A stretch of 64,000 nucleotides of DNA, from positions 12,795,501 to 12,859,500 of the forward strand of contig JAPVLO010000001.1 in assembly GCA_027257055.1 (NCBI GenBank). The letters run 5' to 3'. The first letter of the stretch is position 1. Each line of letters opens with the position of its first letter. Shown here in pieces: positions 13,258 through 25,919 of the stretch. Source of the stretch: Cephalopachus bancanus. Taxonomy: Eukaryota; Chordata; Mammalia; Primates; Tarsiidae. The notes beneath the pieces are model-generated. The model was not told where the DNA came from and searched no databases. It worked only from the letters and a program-made list of their open reading frames with translations. The translations under genes and the position numbers were made by a program.

Positions 13258-13515
13258 TCTTTCTTTCTTCTTTTTTTTTTTTTTGAGTTGGAGTCTCACT
13301 CCGTCACCCAGACTAGAGTGCAGTGGCCTCTCCTGGCCACCGCAGCCTCGACCAGCTGGGCTCCGGCGATCCTTCCGAGTAGCTGGAACTACAGGCACGT
13401 GCTATCACGCCCGGCTGATTTTTGATTTATTGTAGAGATGAGGTCTCGCCAAGTTGCCCAGGCGGGTCTCGATCCCGCAGGCTCAGGCAGTCCACTCACC
13501 TCAGCCTCCCAAAGG
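13258..13515 (-). mobile_element. Alu, minus strand, 5'-truncated at insertion
   Basis: The element runs from the poly-T to CAGCCTCCCAAAGG and lacks the first ~36 bases of Alu. The direct repeat TTCTTGTTTCT (13247-13257 and 13516-13526) directly borders the truncation, so the loss occurred during integration. The right arm also has a short internal deletion (CCTTCCGAGTAGCTGG). Confidence 0.93.
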
Positions 13516-13526
13516 TTCTTGTTTCT

Positions 13527-15254
13527 AAAATGAGAATAATATTCAATTTACAGAGTTGCAAGATTAAACATGATTAAATAGTGTAATTTCCTCTCACCCT
13601 GTACAAATGACTACCATTACTGTTGCAAGTGGGAATACTTTAAGATCTCTTAAACTTTTGCACTTCACCCAATTTTATTTTTAGAGAAGTTCTGTATCAT
13701 CTTGTGTTTAAATCTTAATTATGCTGACTCACCTAATCTAGGATGAGTCAGCATGAACCATGTACTTTACGAAACTTTCTGAAAAGTCTAGTTTGAAGTA
13801 AGATCAAGGAGACCATAGATTTCTTCTTCTTTCATACTTTTCTATGGATTAAAAGAGAAGGAAAGACTTAATGCTTTTATTTTTATTGCTTACTATAAGA
13901 AAAATTGTGATAAACATAAAAAAGAAAACAGTTAAGTGTGACCAATAGAATTTACAAAAATATATGCAAGTCCACAGTTTTCCCTAATGAGATATTTCTC
14001 AGCTCAAATGTCTGAATGTTCGCTGGCATCTGTATGTATTCCTTTTGTTTTCATCTTAGAAGATAGGCAAGCTTTCATGTCTGTGATGAGATACACTAGT
14101 TTATTCATCTCCTGGTAAGGACATGTAGAAACTATACATGGAATGATGTCCTGTAAAGTTCTCTACTAGGGGAGTTGCTTCACAAGTTTCTGCTCCACAC
14201 CCAGATGTCATTGTCAAACGGATTTGTGCTAACAACGAGTATGTTCAAAACATGTATGTTGTTTTCTTATAGAAACATATTTGTTTTATTGCCATTTTGG
14301 AACTCCCTATTATTCTTTCTTTCTCCTAAATAGTTTAATGATATCTTTTAGAATAGGTTGACAACCTGAGATTTCTGTATAACAAGGATTTATTATTTTT
14401 ATAAATGTATTTAAAGAATGAATCTTTGTTAAATGCCAATAGTTAACTTTCAGCATTTATGGGTAAAATCTTAAGACCAGTTTTGAGACTTAAGTCATGA
14501 AAAAATTGTATTTTAAAAATATATATTTATTAGCAGATTTTCATTTCTATTGTGCACACTAGCAACGAGGAGTCATTTAGGAGGACAAAATTATTTTCTT
14601 TATGATGAATGCAAAACTCATTTTAAACTGGATTTATCAAATTCCTAAATTTTCATGTGAACTGTTGTTCTAAAGGTCAGTGGTTTGAGTGACACATTTT
14701 AGATATTTTGCAACTTAACAGAAGGCTGACTTCCTCATTTTTAAAAAATGTCATCGCAAACTTTCAACAAACTGCTTAACAAATCAATGCTGTATGCAGA
14801 ATCAAACTTGGAAAATTATTAGAGATTTTATAAGTATTTACTTTATTCTGTTTTGTGCTTATTAACCAATCTGTCAGCTATTCACTTGGATGTTAACTCC
14901 AGCAGGGTTGAAATTGTGTCTACATTTTGTGTATAATAAAAGTTTAATGAGTGTGTTTTTAATTGAAATTAAAAGAGTTATAAACTCATAAGAAATTTTT
15001 TGTAGTGCATTTTCTAGTGGTTCTTCTTGTGAAGAATAAATGTATGTATTTCTTGGCAATTGTTCTCTCATAAGAAGCTTGACAAATGTTTAGAATAGGG
15101 ATACATTTGAGGAGATATTAAGAAGCACTCCACAACTCATTTCTCCAACTTCAGTATCCTCTAGTATCCATAGAAGATTAAATGGATGCTTGTGATACTC
15201 TTAAATGAGAATTTTTTTCAGCTCATAGGAAATTCTAATCCCGTCCTTTGACTT
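13527..15254. other. AT-rich intron, single copy
   Basis: Apart from the inverted AP-1/NF-E2 pair at 13721-13754, I see no named feature. The sequence is AT-rich with frequent T runs and no coding support. Confidence 0.45.
13721..13754. promoter_or_regulatory. Inverted pair of AP-1 / NF-E2-type sites
   Basis: ATGCTGACTCACCTA and, after three bases, TAGGATGAGTCAGCAT form a near-perfect inverted repeat (15-bp arms, one bulged A). Each arm holds TGCTGACTCA(C/T) on one strand, which fits the AP-1 core TGA(C/G)TCA with the GC extension recognised by NF-E2/MAF-type bZIP dimers. It lies in intron, about 1.7 kb after exon A. Binding is inference; the motif and symmetry are seen directly. Confidence 0.4.
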
Positions 15255-15593
15255 TGTCTTAGTCAATTCAAGCGGCTTTAAAAAAAATACTTTAGACTAG
15301 GTACTTGATAAACAATAGAAATTTATTGCTCACTGTCCTGCAGGCTCAGAAGTCCAAGATCAAGGCACCAGCAGATTTAGTGTCTGGTAAGGGCTGCTTG
15401 CTTCAAGATGGAGCCTGACTGCTGTGTCATTTACCTGGCAGAAGAGCAAGGTGGTTCTCTGAGGGCTCTTTTATTATGGGCATTAATTCCATTGTGATTT
15501 AATCATTTCCCAAAGACCTTCCAGGAATATCACCTTAATAATTAGGCTTCAAAATATGAATCAGGGAGGGACACAGATATTCAGACCATAACA
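15255..15593 (-). mobile_element. Solo LTR, MaLR type, minus strand
   Basis: Read on the minus strand it begins TGTTATGGTCTGAATATCTG and ends GACTAAGACA, so it has TG...CA ends. An AATAAA lies in the 3' third, after CAGTGAGC. The wording (CAGACACTAAATCTGCTGG, TGATCTTGGACTTC) is that of the MST/MLT group of ERVL-MaLR LTRs. No internal region is present. I see no clear 5-bp target duplication. Confidence 0.75.
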
Positions 15594-17744
15594 TATTTTA
15601 AAAAATAATTTCTGCTCAAGATTAGCACTTATAATAAATAAAATTTTCAGTTTAAAAACATAGTTGACATACTCAGCACAGAAACAAAATCAGTGCATAA
15701 AATCAATAGCATGTATTTTAAAAATAACTTGTTAGAAGATGTGATGGAAAAGAAGACAGCATTTATGTTGCTACAAACAAGCGGGCAACCTAAGCTAGGA
15801 GAATGCCAAAATGTTTCTGAAAGGCAAAGTCAACTTCAATGTGAAGGCATGCTGCATCCTCAGACAGAAAGGGCTAATTATTATACGGATGACAATCCTT
15901 CCTAAGCTAATGTAAAACTAGATGCAATGTCACTACAAATAAATGAAGCAATGAATGGTAGAATTAGCATCAGTCAATTTTAGAGCTCCTAATAAGTAAT
16001 GAATCGAGGCAACGAGTATAAATAACCGCTAACATTTTAAAAAGAGGGACAACATGCACAAAACACCTATCAAGTATTGCTACAGGGAAGAAGGGAAGAA
16101 AAAAAGAGGGAGGAACAGAGGGAAGAGGGAGGGAGGGAGAAAAAATAAATAATGAAGTCTTTAGTTAATAGGAACCAAGGACAGAGGAACATGATAAAAT
16201 ATACCATGAGGATGCACGCTGCAAAATTCATCATTTGGAAAACTGCATTAGACAGTCAACCTGATTTCTTCGGCAGATAAAATACAGGGGAAAATGTGAA
16301 AAGACAGGACCTACAGATTCAAAGTGATCTAAAGACATACACGTCAGGTGAATGTGTGGACAAGGTGGAACCCTAAGTTGTTATATTAAGGATAAACAAT
16401 TATGAGATTAACAAACAATTAAGATAATGTGATATCTGGACAATGGAGGAAATTTTAAAATAATATTGTTGGTTATATTATGTGTGATAAAAGTCCTATG
16501 GAGGTGTTTTTCTAAGTTTTTAATTCTGCTAAAAACTTCTAAGATAATTCTACTAAAATATATGCTGAGTTAATGGCACAATGTCTGAAAATTACTTGAA
16601 GTCAGCTTATTTTTGAGGGCATTAAGAAAATGGAGAAAGCAGAATTGTCCATAAGTTGGTAATTACTGTTAATTATTGAAGTTAATTGATGATAGAGGAG
16701 GTTTATTACATGATTCCCTTCACTGTGGAATATGTTTGAAATTATCTACAAAAATGTCATTTTAATTTAAATAGGTGAGAAAATATAGAGATTATAGAAA
16801 TATTATTTTAAGATGATAAACTTTTTCTTCCCAAACGTGTTATTACAAAGCTGATGTATCAATAGAGGAAAGTAGTGGAAACAAATGATATATCATGCAA
16901 CAATTTCTCTAAATTCCCCCACTAAACACATATATGCAAACGCATATAATGAATTATTGAACTTGGATTCTGGTAAAATTACATGTCAATAATTGCTGAA
17001 AGAATTTAGGGAACTTGGTGACAGAACACATTTGCTCAGAATAAAAGCTTCTGCAAAAGATAAAACTATGATATATATTCTATCCTCATGCTAGGCTTTA
17101 TCTAAACATACTTCAGAAGAGTTGTCAAGGACTCAAGTCATTTCCGTGGTTATAGACTCTTCTAAAAAGGGAGATTTACTGGAAAGTTTAAGTGACCAGT
17201 AACTCAGTGAGATTTGGCCTATGTGTTCAAAGAGTTTGGAAAAATCTAGATACCTTCACTTCTAACGTTTTATGAAATGCTATGTAATTTGGTCATCTTA
17301 GCCTCAAAAAAACACTCTAAAGCCTTTGAGTATGAAATCAGTATCTTAGATATGGTAGAAGGACAAATCAAATGATAAATTAAATGTTATTAATTGAACT
17401 CTCAACCATACACTCTTCACATGGGTTATCCCATTATACAGATGGGAAATTTGAGACTGCTATAGTCTCTGCTCTGTAATTATGCACTAGCAGAACCTAG
17501 AAAGATCCATTTTTCTGACTCTTGTGCATCAGAGTAATCGATGGTTCATTCAGTCAACACTTAATGTATTTACCAAGTTCCAGTCCCTGCACTAGGCACT
17601 AAACCTTTCACAGACATTACGGTATGACAGGTAGGGTGTTGTTAGAAGAACTGACTCGTTTAACTAGATTTTCTCTAGCCAGATAATGTGTTCCTACTTC
17701 TGCACCCATTCCTTGATTTTCCAATCCTTTGGATTTTTTAGTGT
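15594..17744. other. AT-rich intron
   Basis: A purine-rich patch at 16083-16145 (GGAAGAAGGGAAG and GAGGGAGGGAGGGAG) is the only low-complexity feature. A 70-codon open stretch at 15693-15905 has no homology I know. Nothing else can be supported. Confidence 0.4.
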
Positions 17745-18260
17745 TCCATCTTTCAGGGCTGTGTAATGAATTACCTGAAACCTCAGTGGCACAAATAGAT
17801 ATTTATTACACTCACTAATACTCTATGTCAGGAGTTTGAACAGGACACGGGGGGGCAGGTTGTCTCTGGTTCATAATTTCTGATGTCTTAGCTGGATGCT
17901 TTGAATGCTAGAGGCAAAAGTCATCTGAAGGCTCCTTCAATCACAAATCTACAGTGTGACACCAGCTTTTGACTAGGGGGCCTCAGTTTCTCTTTGCATA
18001 GGTCTGTCCATGTGAATCTCCTCATGTGGCTTTTATGCACAGGCTAGCTTGGACTTTCTCACAGTGTGTTGGATGATTTCCCCGGAGCGGCTTCCCCAAA
18101 ATAGAAAGATATATGGAAACAAAATCTTTTTCTTTTGGGGGGGAATATAGCCTAACTTGGAAGTCACATAGTATTACTTCTTCCATAGGTTAGAGTAATC
18201 ACAAGCATGCCCAGGTTCAAGGCAGAGGGTAAGTAGAGTCTTACCCAGGACTGATTTGAA
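17745..18260. mobile_element. Old interspersed repeat, family unsure
   Basis: GGCTGTGTAATGAATTACCTG, TGTCTTAGCTGGATGCTTTG and GAAGTCACATAGTATTACTT follow the wording of old mammalian LTR-type repeats in reverse orientation. Divergence is too high to name the family or set exact limits. Confidence 0.4.
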
Positions 18261-19179
18261 CTGGAAAATAATCAGGAAAGTTTAATTGAGAAAAAGTTGC
18301 TATTTTAGTCCTAAGTATGGATCAGAATCCATGTAATCTTAATAACAGTGTATCTTCTGATAACTATTAGATATCAGTAGTGATCTATCAATCAATTGAT
18401 ATACCAATATGATTAAACATTGCCATTGTCATTTTAAGTTGTTTCACACACAGATTTCAAAGTCATACATGCGTAAAATGTCCACCTCTATCTTAAAACA
18501 TTTTCTGCTCCACATATCACCTTTTCACAATGACATTGAACTTGCCAAGATCATCTCAGAAACTCACTGAGCTGTTAACAACACATATTAAGAAAAATTT
18601 CAGTGAGGAAATGCATTTCTTTTCACTACATACCAGAACTCTAGCATAATGCTACTTGGGTTTCTACAGGAAAATGAACAGAAATATTAAATAATGATAT
18701 TTTAATATACCTCTTACAATAATATAGGATTCTGTGTTTGTGAAAAGTATAATTATGGATTTTTTTTAAATAAGTTTTAGAAAACTTTTTCTGAACAAAT
18801 AAAAAAGGGGGAGGGACAATGTAATTAATATTTTTGAGCATATAAACTGTACACTTAATGACTCTTAAAGTTCCTATAAGCAAAATAACATTATTGTTTT
18901 AGAGCTAAAGAAAGCAAAACTCAGATAATCTAAGTAACTCATAGAAGTTACAAATATTTCAGGACAAACAGTCCTGAAACTAGGTTTAATGACTTGCATA
19001 TTCCCAGTTCCAAAGGTTCTTTGAAAACTAGACTTAAATGTTTATTATTAAACTTTATTATTAAATTTCTAAATGTTAACTGCTGCCCTTTATGAGTATA
19101 TTTGTTTGTATTTCTCTTAGGAATCAGCGTTATTTATTCTATTAAGTGTAGAAACAATAAAATCTTAATAAACTTATTG

Positions 19180-19455
19180 CCAGATGGGCTCAGTGGCACG
19201 TGCATGTAATCTCAGCACTTTGGGAAGCTAAGACAGGAAGATTGCTTGAACCCAAGAATTTGAGACCAGTCTGAACAATATATTAAGACCTTGTCTCTGC
19301 AAGAAAAAAAATGAAATAAAATAAACAAGCATGGTGGTGCACGTCTGTATTCTAATTTGAGCCCAGGGTTTTGAGGCTGCGGTGAGCTATGATCGTGCCA
19401 CTGCACTGCAACCTGGGCAACAGAGTGAGCCCCTGACTAAAAAAATAAAAATAAA
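19180..19455 (+). mobile_element. Old Alu (AluJ-like) with right-arm deletion
   Basis: Left arm (CAGCACTTTGGGAAGC, TTTGAGACCAGTCTG), linker, and a right arm that lacks the CTACTTGG...GGAGGAT part. It keeps GAGCTATGATCGTGCCACTG, the AluJ type rather than the young local type. Confidence 0.88.
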
Positions 19456-21189
19456 TGCCATTAATTATTTTTTCCATAGTGGAGTTTTTCACCAAATTCC
19501 TTTAATGTAAATAAATAAGTTAGATATGATCATACAGGTATATCTTCTTCATTGTAGAGTATCAGAATAATTAAAAGAAAATGTTGCACAGCATAAAAGG
19601 AAGAATTGATCCTTTGAAAACACCTATCAAACCACTTTAGAGAAGAGTTAATTGAGTTCTTTCAATGACCAGAAAGAGGTTCAGATTTATCATAATGGCT
19701 GTCCAGATATAAAGCCCCAGAACCCATATGTGTTAACTAGGAAAATATTTTCACATAGTGTTTTGCTAATAATTGATAATGGCGGCAATTTCTTGAGCTC
19801 CTACTACTAGTCAGATTAAATTATTATGTGATCTCGAACTCTTACTGCAATCCTTTCAGAAAATTAAGAGATATTCCCAGGGGTCTTCCCAGGACAAGTG
19901 GGAATTCAGATCCAGATCCAGGTGCTTCCAAATCTCAGTCTTTTCTGTGCCATCCTGTCAGCTTGTCATTCAGTGTCTCTAAGTTTTGCATTTAATTCTG
20001 GATAATTACAATTATTTGAAAAAAACTAATTTTAGTAGAAATTATATACGATCATTGTCTTTGGACTACATGAATACATTTATAGGAAAAGAGAAGGCAT
20101 ATGGAATAATCTAAAGGTTTATTTCCAAATGAAAAAAGAAAGAAAACCTTTTTCAAAAACCATGAACAATTTGACATAGTGACTGAAGCTTAAAGTAAAA
20201 GCATTTTGACGAGAGACTATTTCCAACTCTTGGACATGGCTTCTATTTAAACTGAGGGGTGCGTCTTATATCTAAGGTATCGTACAGAATATCTAACAAT
20301 ATTTTTTCTTTTAATTTGTATTTTTTGCCCCTGATGTGTCATATTGTTGTATAAATTTTTTTCTAATTGGTTTGTTGTTAGCAGACTCCCTTTGAAGACC
20401 AATCCTTCAAACTTCAAAGTAATAATATACACATTAGAAGAAACTAAAGTCGTGAATTGAACCCATCAATACACTGGGTTTGTTTGATAAATCTGCGTTG
20501 CTCTGAGTAACAGAATAACAGAAAAGTTGTAAAGAGAGTAAATGTTTTTTATTGCTGTAAAAAATATGTCTTGACTTGTGAAGTAACTGGCATTCGTTTT
20601 GCTTCAAATCTGTTACATATACTTTAATTTTAAAATACCAAAGGGAAACTGGAGAAGGAAAGGATGTTTACTTTTTAAAGAAATAGTAATTTACCAACGG
20701 CCTCTATAATAAGAGAGTCGGAGGAGACAAAATAAACTATAGAATTTTAAAACATATAAACAAGAGAGATGCTCTCCCCTCACCAAACCCCTTTACCGGC
20801 CATTTTTTAAACAATATATCAAAATCAGGGGGGATTAATTTTTTCAGAGAAAGTTCCTAGAACAGTCTGATGGGCCGTGGAGTATTCTTCAAAAAAGTTA
20901 AGTTGAGGTTCACAGTCCACTGGACTCATTAAAGCCCTGAGAAGTCCTGCGGAGAAGCCCATTAACTAAACTCCGAGTTTCCCCATAGGCTTCTGCTTAT
21001 TTCGTGTTTTTAGATAATCGCTTTTAAAGTCTCATACAATTACTATGCTGCTGAGTATATTTGAGAAATGTTGAATATCTGAAGTCTAGCATTAGTCCTC
21101 CTTGCGCACACACATTAAGATATGATATATTACACACATATATATTAACTGATGAGCAAATTGGTTAATGGATTATACATTCTCTATTC
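19456..21189. other. AT-rich intron
   Basis: No element named. A compact stretch at 20840-21010 (CAGTCCACTGGACTCATT) is less AT-rich but unrecognised. Confidence 0.35.
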
Positions 21190-21194
21190 GACCA

Positions 21195-21380
21195 TCTATC
21201 TCAGTGTGTCTCACCATGTCTACATATTAGAATCACCTCGAAAGCTTTTAACATGCATCAATGCCTGGGCCCCACTCCAATTTAATTGGTTTGGGGTCAG
21301 GCCCAGACATCGGCCTTTCTTAAAAAGCTCCCCGGTTAATTCCAGCGCGCAGCTAGGATTGCGAATCACTGCCTAAGGCC
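21195..21380 (+). mobile_element. Old hAT-type MER fragment (probable)
   Basis: TCTCACCATGTCTACATATTAGAATCACCTCG, GCCTGGGCCCCACTCCAAT and GATTGCGAATCACTGC follow the layout of a non-autonomous hAT-Charlie element. Its ends resemble GGTTCTCAAAC and GAACCACTG. A related, broken copy lies at 48187-48466. Confidence 0.5.
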
Positions 21381-21710
21381 TGGGGCTCAGCTTTAATTAA
21401 TCTCCTGCTTTAATTCTGTGATGTATATGCCATGCTCTATTATATTTTTGTTTCGAATATATTTCATTGAGTGGTGAAAATAAAGGGCGAACAGTTGGTG
21501 GAAATTTACTGAAGAAATTGTTTGTCGTTAATACAAATGACAGACCGTCTGGACCAGCAATAAGGTTCTGTTGCTAAAGAGTGTCTTCAAGGGCTGCATA
21601 ATTTTTATTATTAAACCAGTTAGCAGCGGCACTTAATGTACAGAGCATGTATTTTAATTAGAGAAGGGTACATACTAACTAAGTGGGTACTTAATAGTTA
21701 TCCATTACCA
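21381..21710. other. Candidate conserved non-coding stretch
   Basis: Repeat-free sequence with retained CpGs (GGGCGAAC, TGTCGTTAATAC, GACCGTCTGG, GCAGCGGCAC) and TAAT-core homeodomain-like sites in an otherwise AT-rich, CpG-poor intron. Only an alignment could show conservation. Confidence 0.25.
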
Positions 21711-21717
21711 TTTTTTA

Positions 21718-22022
21718 TTTTATTTTATTTGAGTTGGCATCTCACTCCGTCATCCAGGCTGGAGTGCAGTGGCATGCTCACAGCCACCACAGCCTTGTCT
21801 TGCTGATCTCAGGCAATCTTTCCGCCCCAGCCTTCCTAGGAGCTAGAACTACAGGCGCATGCCACCACACCTGGCTTATTTTATTTTATTTTTTTATTTA
21901 TTGTAGAGACAAGGTCTCACCAAGTTGCCCAGGCTGGTCTTGAACCCCTGCGCTCAGGCAATCCCCTCGCCTCGGCCTCCCAAAGTGCTGGGGTTGCAGG
22001 CTTGAGTCACCGCACCCAGCCT
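21718..22022 (-). mobile_element. Alu, minus strand
   Basis: Reverse-strand dimeric Alu from a TTTTA-rich tail to the head CACCGCACCCAGC. Flanking TACCATTT occurs on both sides (about 21706 and 22022) as a target duplication. It is of intermediate age: AGTGCTGGGG is kept, so it is not the youngest type. Confidence 0.92.
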
Positions 22023-24559
22023 ACCATTTATTAATACTCATCTTCCACCCACATTCAAGTCTATGCTGAATAATACCTGGAAAGGTACTGCAACCCAAAA
22101 ATAATTCTGATGAGCAGAGTTGAAAAGCAAAAGCAGTGATTGTTTTGCATTGAAGTTCATGGTCTCAATTTTTTAATACAGATTTATGCATCTAGATACA
22201 TAAACTTGTTTGCTTGTAAACGTCTTCACTGTGTCTTTCTCTGTGTCTCACACATCTGCCTGTGCACATTCTCACACACACAGAGTTCAGTGAAAATAAA
22301 TCAAGAATGATGTTCTGGTCGCGGTTTCAGCCACCATTGAGTTGGTGAGGTACATCTTTTAAAAATTTCAGCTAGGTGTCTGACATTAGATAACATGTTT
22401 GTTTGATTAATCTTAGCTGCACTCATTAGCAGTTTGGAAATTCATGTTACAGTACTTCTATGTTTAATTTTGGTTCAAACAATGAGTGCTTTAGACAATT
22501 CAGAATAGGAGAAGGCAAGCTTTTGGTAAAATATCTTCATGTACGTTGTAACATAAGAATGATTTTGATGAACATTCTTTGAACTGCACTTGTTCCCATT
22601 GATTCACTGTACCACTTTCTCTTGTTAGAAATAAAAATATAGGTTTTAGCTCTGGAGAGCACCACTGTAATATAAGTCACAAGTTGGAAATCAGTCCATA
22701 GTCTATTCAGTTTCACACATTAAGCTGGATTTTTCCCTGTGGGATTTTAATAAATTACTTGAAGATTTTTCTCCCCTTCCAGAATACAAAGAACACGATA
22801 TACAACAAAAGACTCAGGTCTATTGTAAAGAGCACCCTATGTCACAAACAGAACTCCCACTCTGAATTTTGGCTAAAATTGCTAAAAGTCCAGTGGAGAA
22901 GTTGTGTTTTATTAGTCACTTTGACCAGGAGAGTCATAAATTTGGGTGCTTTATCCAAAAGCACAGGCCAAATCCCTTTCTGTAGCCACAGTTCAGTAGT
23001 TTCCTTTAGACCTTTTTGGAAAAAAAGAAAACAGAGACCTGACATCTTCCAGCCCTTTAATATAGCTTCATCTACATCCACACTTGGTTTCACTGCTTTG
23101 ATTAAACCAGTGGATTGATTAAGTGAAGCCAATGTTCAGTTCAATAAAATGTTAGTAAAAAAATAAGTACATTTATTGTCTATTATGAAAAGGCTCAGAT
23201 CTGTCAAAACACGACAGAGATGGTCTGTCATAAAACAGCCAAGACCAAGAGGATTTAGTCAGATTATAATCAAAAGTAATTTTTGTACAGGCAAAGTTGC
23301 AGCCTACTCTGAATGCAAAATGATAAGGGAATTATATTAAATATGTTGGAGAAATCCATTTCCATCCAACTATTTTCAATTAGAGAATCTCAAAATGAGG
23401 GGAAGAAAAATGTCATATAACTTGGACATTTTTTGAACAATAGAAAATCAGTCATTGATTTTTTAAAATTTGGAATTGCTTCATCAGACTTCTATTTATT
23501 GTTTTACAATGTAATAAACATTACCTTACTTTTCACGGGTTCAACATTTTCTTGTTCCTAAAACAGATTGCATTTAAGCACACTATCTATTAGCACTTTT
23601 AGGTGAAGTTGAGACACAGGATCTATTTGTGCTTTCCTAAATTATTCTATATATTTTTAATAGCAAAATGTTTGAGAAGGTACAATGATATGTATTATAT
23701 AATCGAAGAGAATGTTTTCCGATGGCTCCATTCCATGCCAGACGTCATTTGTTTTCTGTACATTTTTGGTGAATATTTTACTCTCGATTTTAATAATCTC
23801 ACAGCATTTATGACATCCTAGTAATAAAATTACCTCAGTATCGAAAAAATTTAGCAATTTACTTCTTTAAAGGAACATAGTCAAATATTATTTTTGAAGC
23901 AAAGTGAAATAATTTTAAATTTTTCAAGTTTTCTGTAACAATTTTCGCAAATTTTGATTTTTTATTTATGATTAAGATCAAGTAATAAGTAAATGTGTTA
24001 CTTTAGCAGTAGGGATACTATTGTGGACAGATGCTACACAGTTGTATAGAAAATGGTTTGTCTTTCCAAAACCGTTCCTGGAGATTTATACCATGCAGGA
24101 GAAGATAAACATAGAAAACTAATCGTGAAGATCTGGGTTTACTGGCTTCACTTAGTTTTGATGGAATAATTCAAGAGGATAAATGTGCTAGACAGTATCA
24201 TTTACAAAAAAGAAATATTTTTCATATGATATTTAGATTCTGAATGTCATTTCTCCCTTTGCCAGCTATCATGTTCAGGATTGATGATCTGTGTCCATAT
24301 TCAAATCGTATTTGTCTTCACAGCAGGGCCTTTAAAGTAATATGTTTTCTATGGTATGTTCTCATTTGAAGTGACTATTTTTAATTAAGAGAAATGATCA
24401 CCAGAAGTGTGAGTTTATCTAAGAAACACTTAACTTTAAATGTAAAGAACTTCCAGCTTTGCATCTATCTCACAGAATCTAGTTGTCAGAGAGCAGACGG
24501 GAAAAGTTCTAGTTACTTACTGGGCAAATGAGATACAAGAAAGAAAATCACTGAGATTA
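22023..24559. other. AT-rich intron
   Basis: No repeat recognised. At 22759-23132 both strands are open for about 100 codons (119 on +, 96 on -). I know no protein with either sequence, and there is no splice or start support. It could be a fossil or chance. Confidence 0.35.
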
Positions 24560-24574
24560 CAGAAACCATCTTTT

Positions 24575-24671
24575 TAAAAAAAATTTTATTGTAAAGATGT
24601 GTGATACAATTCAGGGTTAGGTATACAAACATTGATCATGCAGGTACCCCTGTTAATGAGGTATGCCCCTC
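24575..24671 (-). mobile_element. Minimal L1 3' end insertion (97 bp)
   Basis: Reverse copy of the last ~90 bases of the local young L1 (ACAATTCAGGGTTAGGTATA), with a short A/T tail. The target duplication CAGAAACCATCTTTT is perfect at 24560-24574 and 24672-24686. It is an extreme 5' truncation. Confidence 0.93.
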
Positions 24672-24686
24672 CAGAAACCATCTTTT

Positions 24687-25919
24687 ACTGTGAGACCAGA
24701 GATGCAAGAAAAACAATTAGAAAAATCAGTCACTACAGAGCATCATTTTTTGACCTAGAGCTAAGAATTATCTTTGTTACTGTTCGGGTGTCAGTGTGAT
24801 CTTATTTTATGTAGTTCTTTTTTAAATATTTGGCATATTTCTACTGTACTATTCGTCTTCACTTATCACATTGATAGCAAAAAATAGATACGGAGAGAGA
24901 GAGAGAGATCATGTATAGCCATTGTTAAAATAATGTAGCTATGTCAGGTCATAAAAACCTCTTCAGTTTCAGCTCTCCAAACTCTGTTTCAATCAATGTA
25001 TCCTCAGGCTTGCAAATTTCTCATACTCCAATCACTGGATTTTTAAGGATGGTTGAGTTGTCAATACCCACTCACAAAATTCTGGGCCTGGCAAGAAGCA
25101 AATGATAGAACTTTATATGAAATCAATCCAGTCTCATGCCAGACTCTCTTCTGTGTTCAGATAAATGTTCTACACTCTCACCTATGTGCATCTTCCCTAA
25201 AAAATATTTCCCTTTGAGACTTCTCCATGTCTCTAGAATCTCATTATTTTCTATCCTCCCAAATCACTGGATCCATGAGAAAATGTCCCTCTTCCTCTAT
25301 GTGTGTGCAATTCTCAATTCTTTAATAGCCAAGCCTTATGGGTAAGTGCAGACCCCCATTCAGAGAATGAAAGGCTGTCTGATGTCGGTCACTTGAAAAG
25401 ATTGCTTGTCTCTCTCACTGGAAGTTGGGACATAAGAGATGTCCCCCTCCCACGGGCTAGAGGGAAGACGTGAGCTCTGATCACAGGACAGGAATATCTA
25501 GAAGGCACTTCTAGTTCCCCGGTGTTGTGATGATGTCAGACTTGGAGAAGATTTGGGGTACTTGGAAAACAGGAATACAAGGAGATCTTTCTTTTCTGTG
25601 CTGACTATGACAGTCATATTTGGCCGTGTTCTTTACAAAAGCTTTGGCATTTTCTTTATATGGATCCAGAATACACATTAGATATACTTTTAGATAGTAT
25701 TTTATTTGCTGCTAAGATCTCATTTCCTCTAAAATGTTGTATCAGTTGTTTCCTTCTATATAAAGTTTGTCTTTAATTATTTTTAGTGAGTTACTGAGCA
25801 CTAAATACATCTAAATATTTTTGGATTTTACCTAGCATAGCATAGGCAGTGTAGGGTGCAGATGAGGGAACACGAGGGTCTGGGAGATTAAAGAGCTCTC
25901 AAAGGAGGTGGGTGTACGA
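24687..25919. other. Intron, single copy
   Basis: Contains a (GA)n run at 24895-24908. No other element or gene is recognised. Confidence 0.4.

Noticed and set aside
22759..23132. Overlapping open frames on both strands
   Set aside because: No homology, start context or splice signals; AT-rich chance frames of this length are expected in 64 kb.
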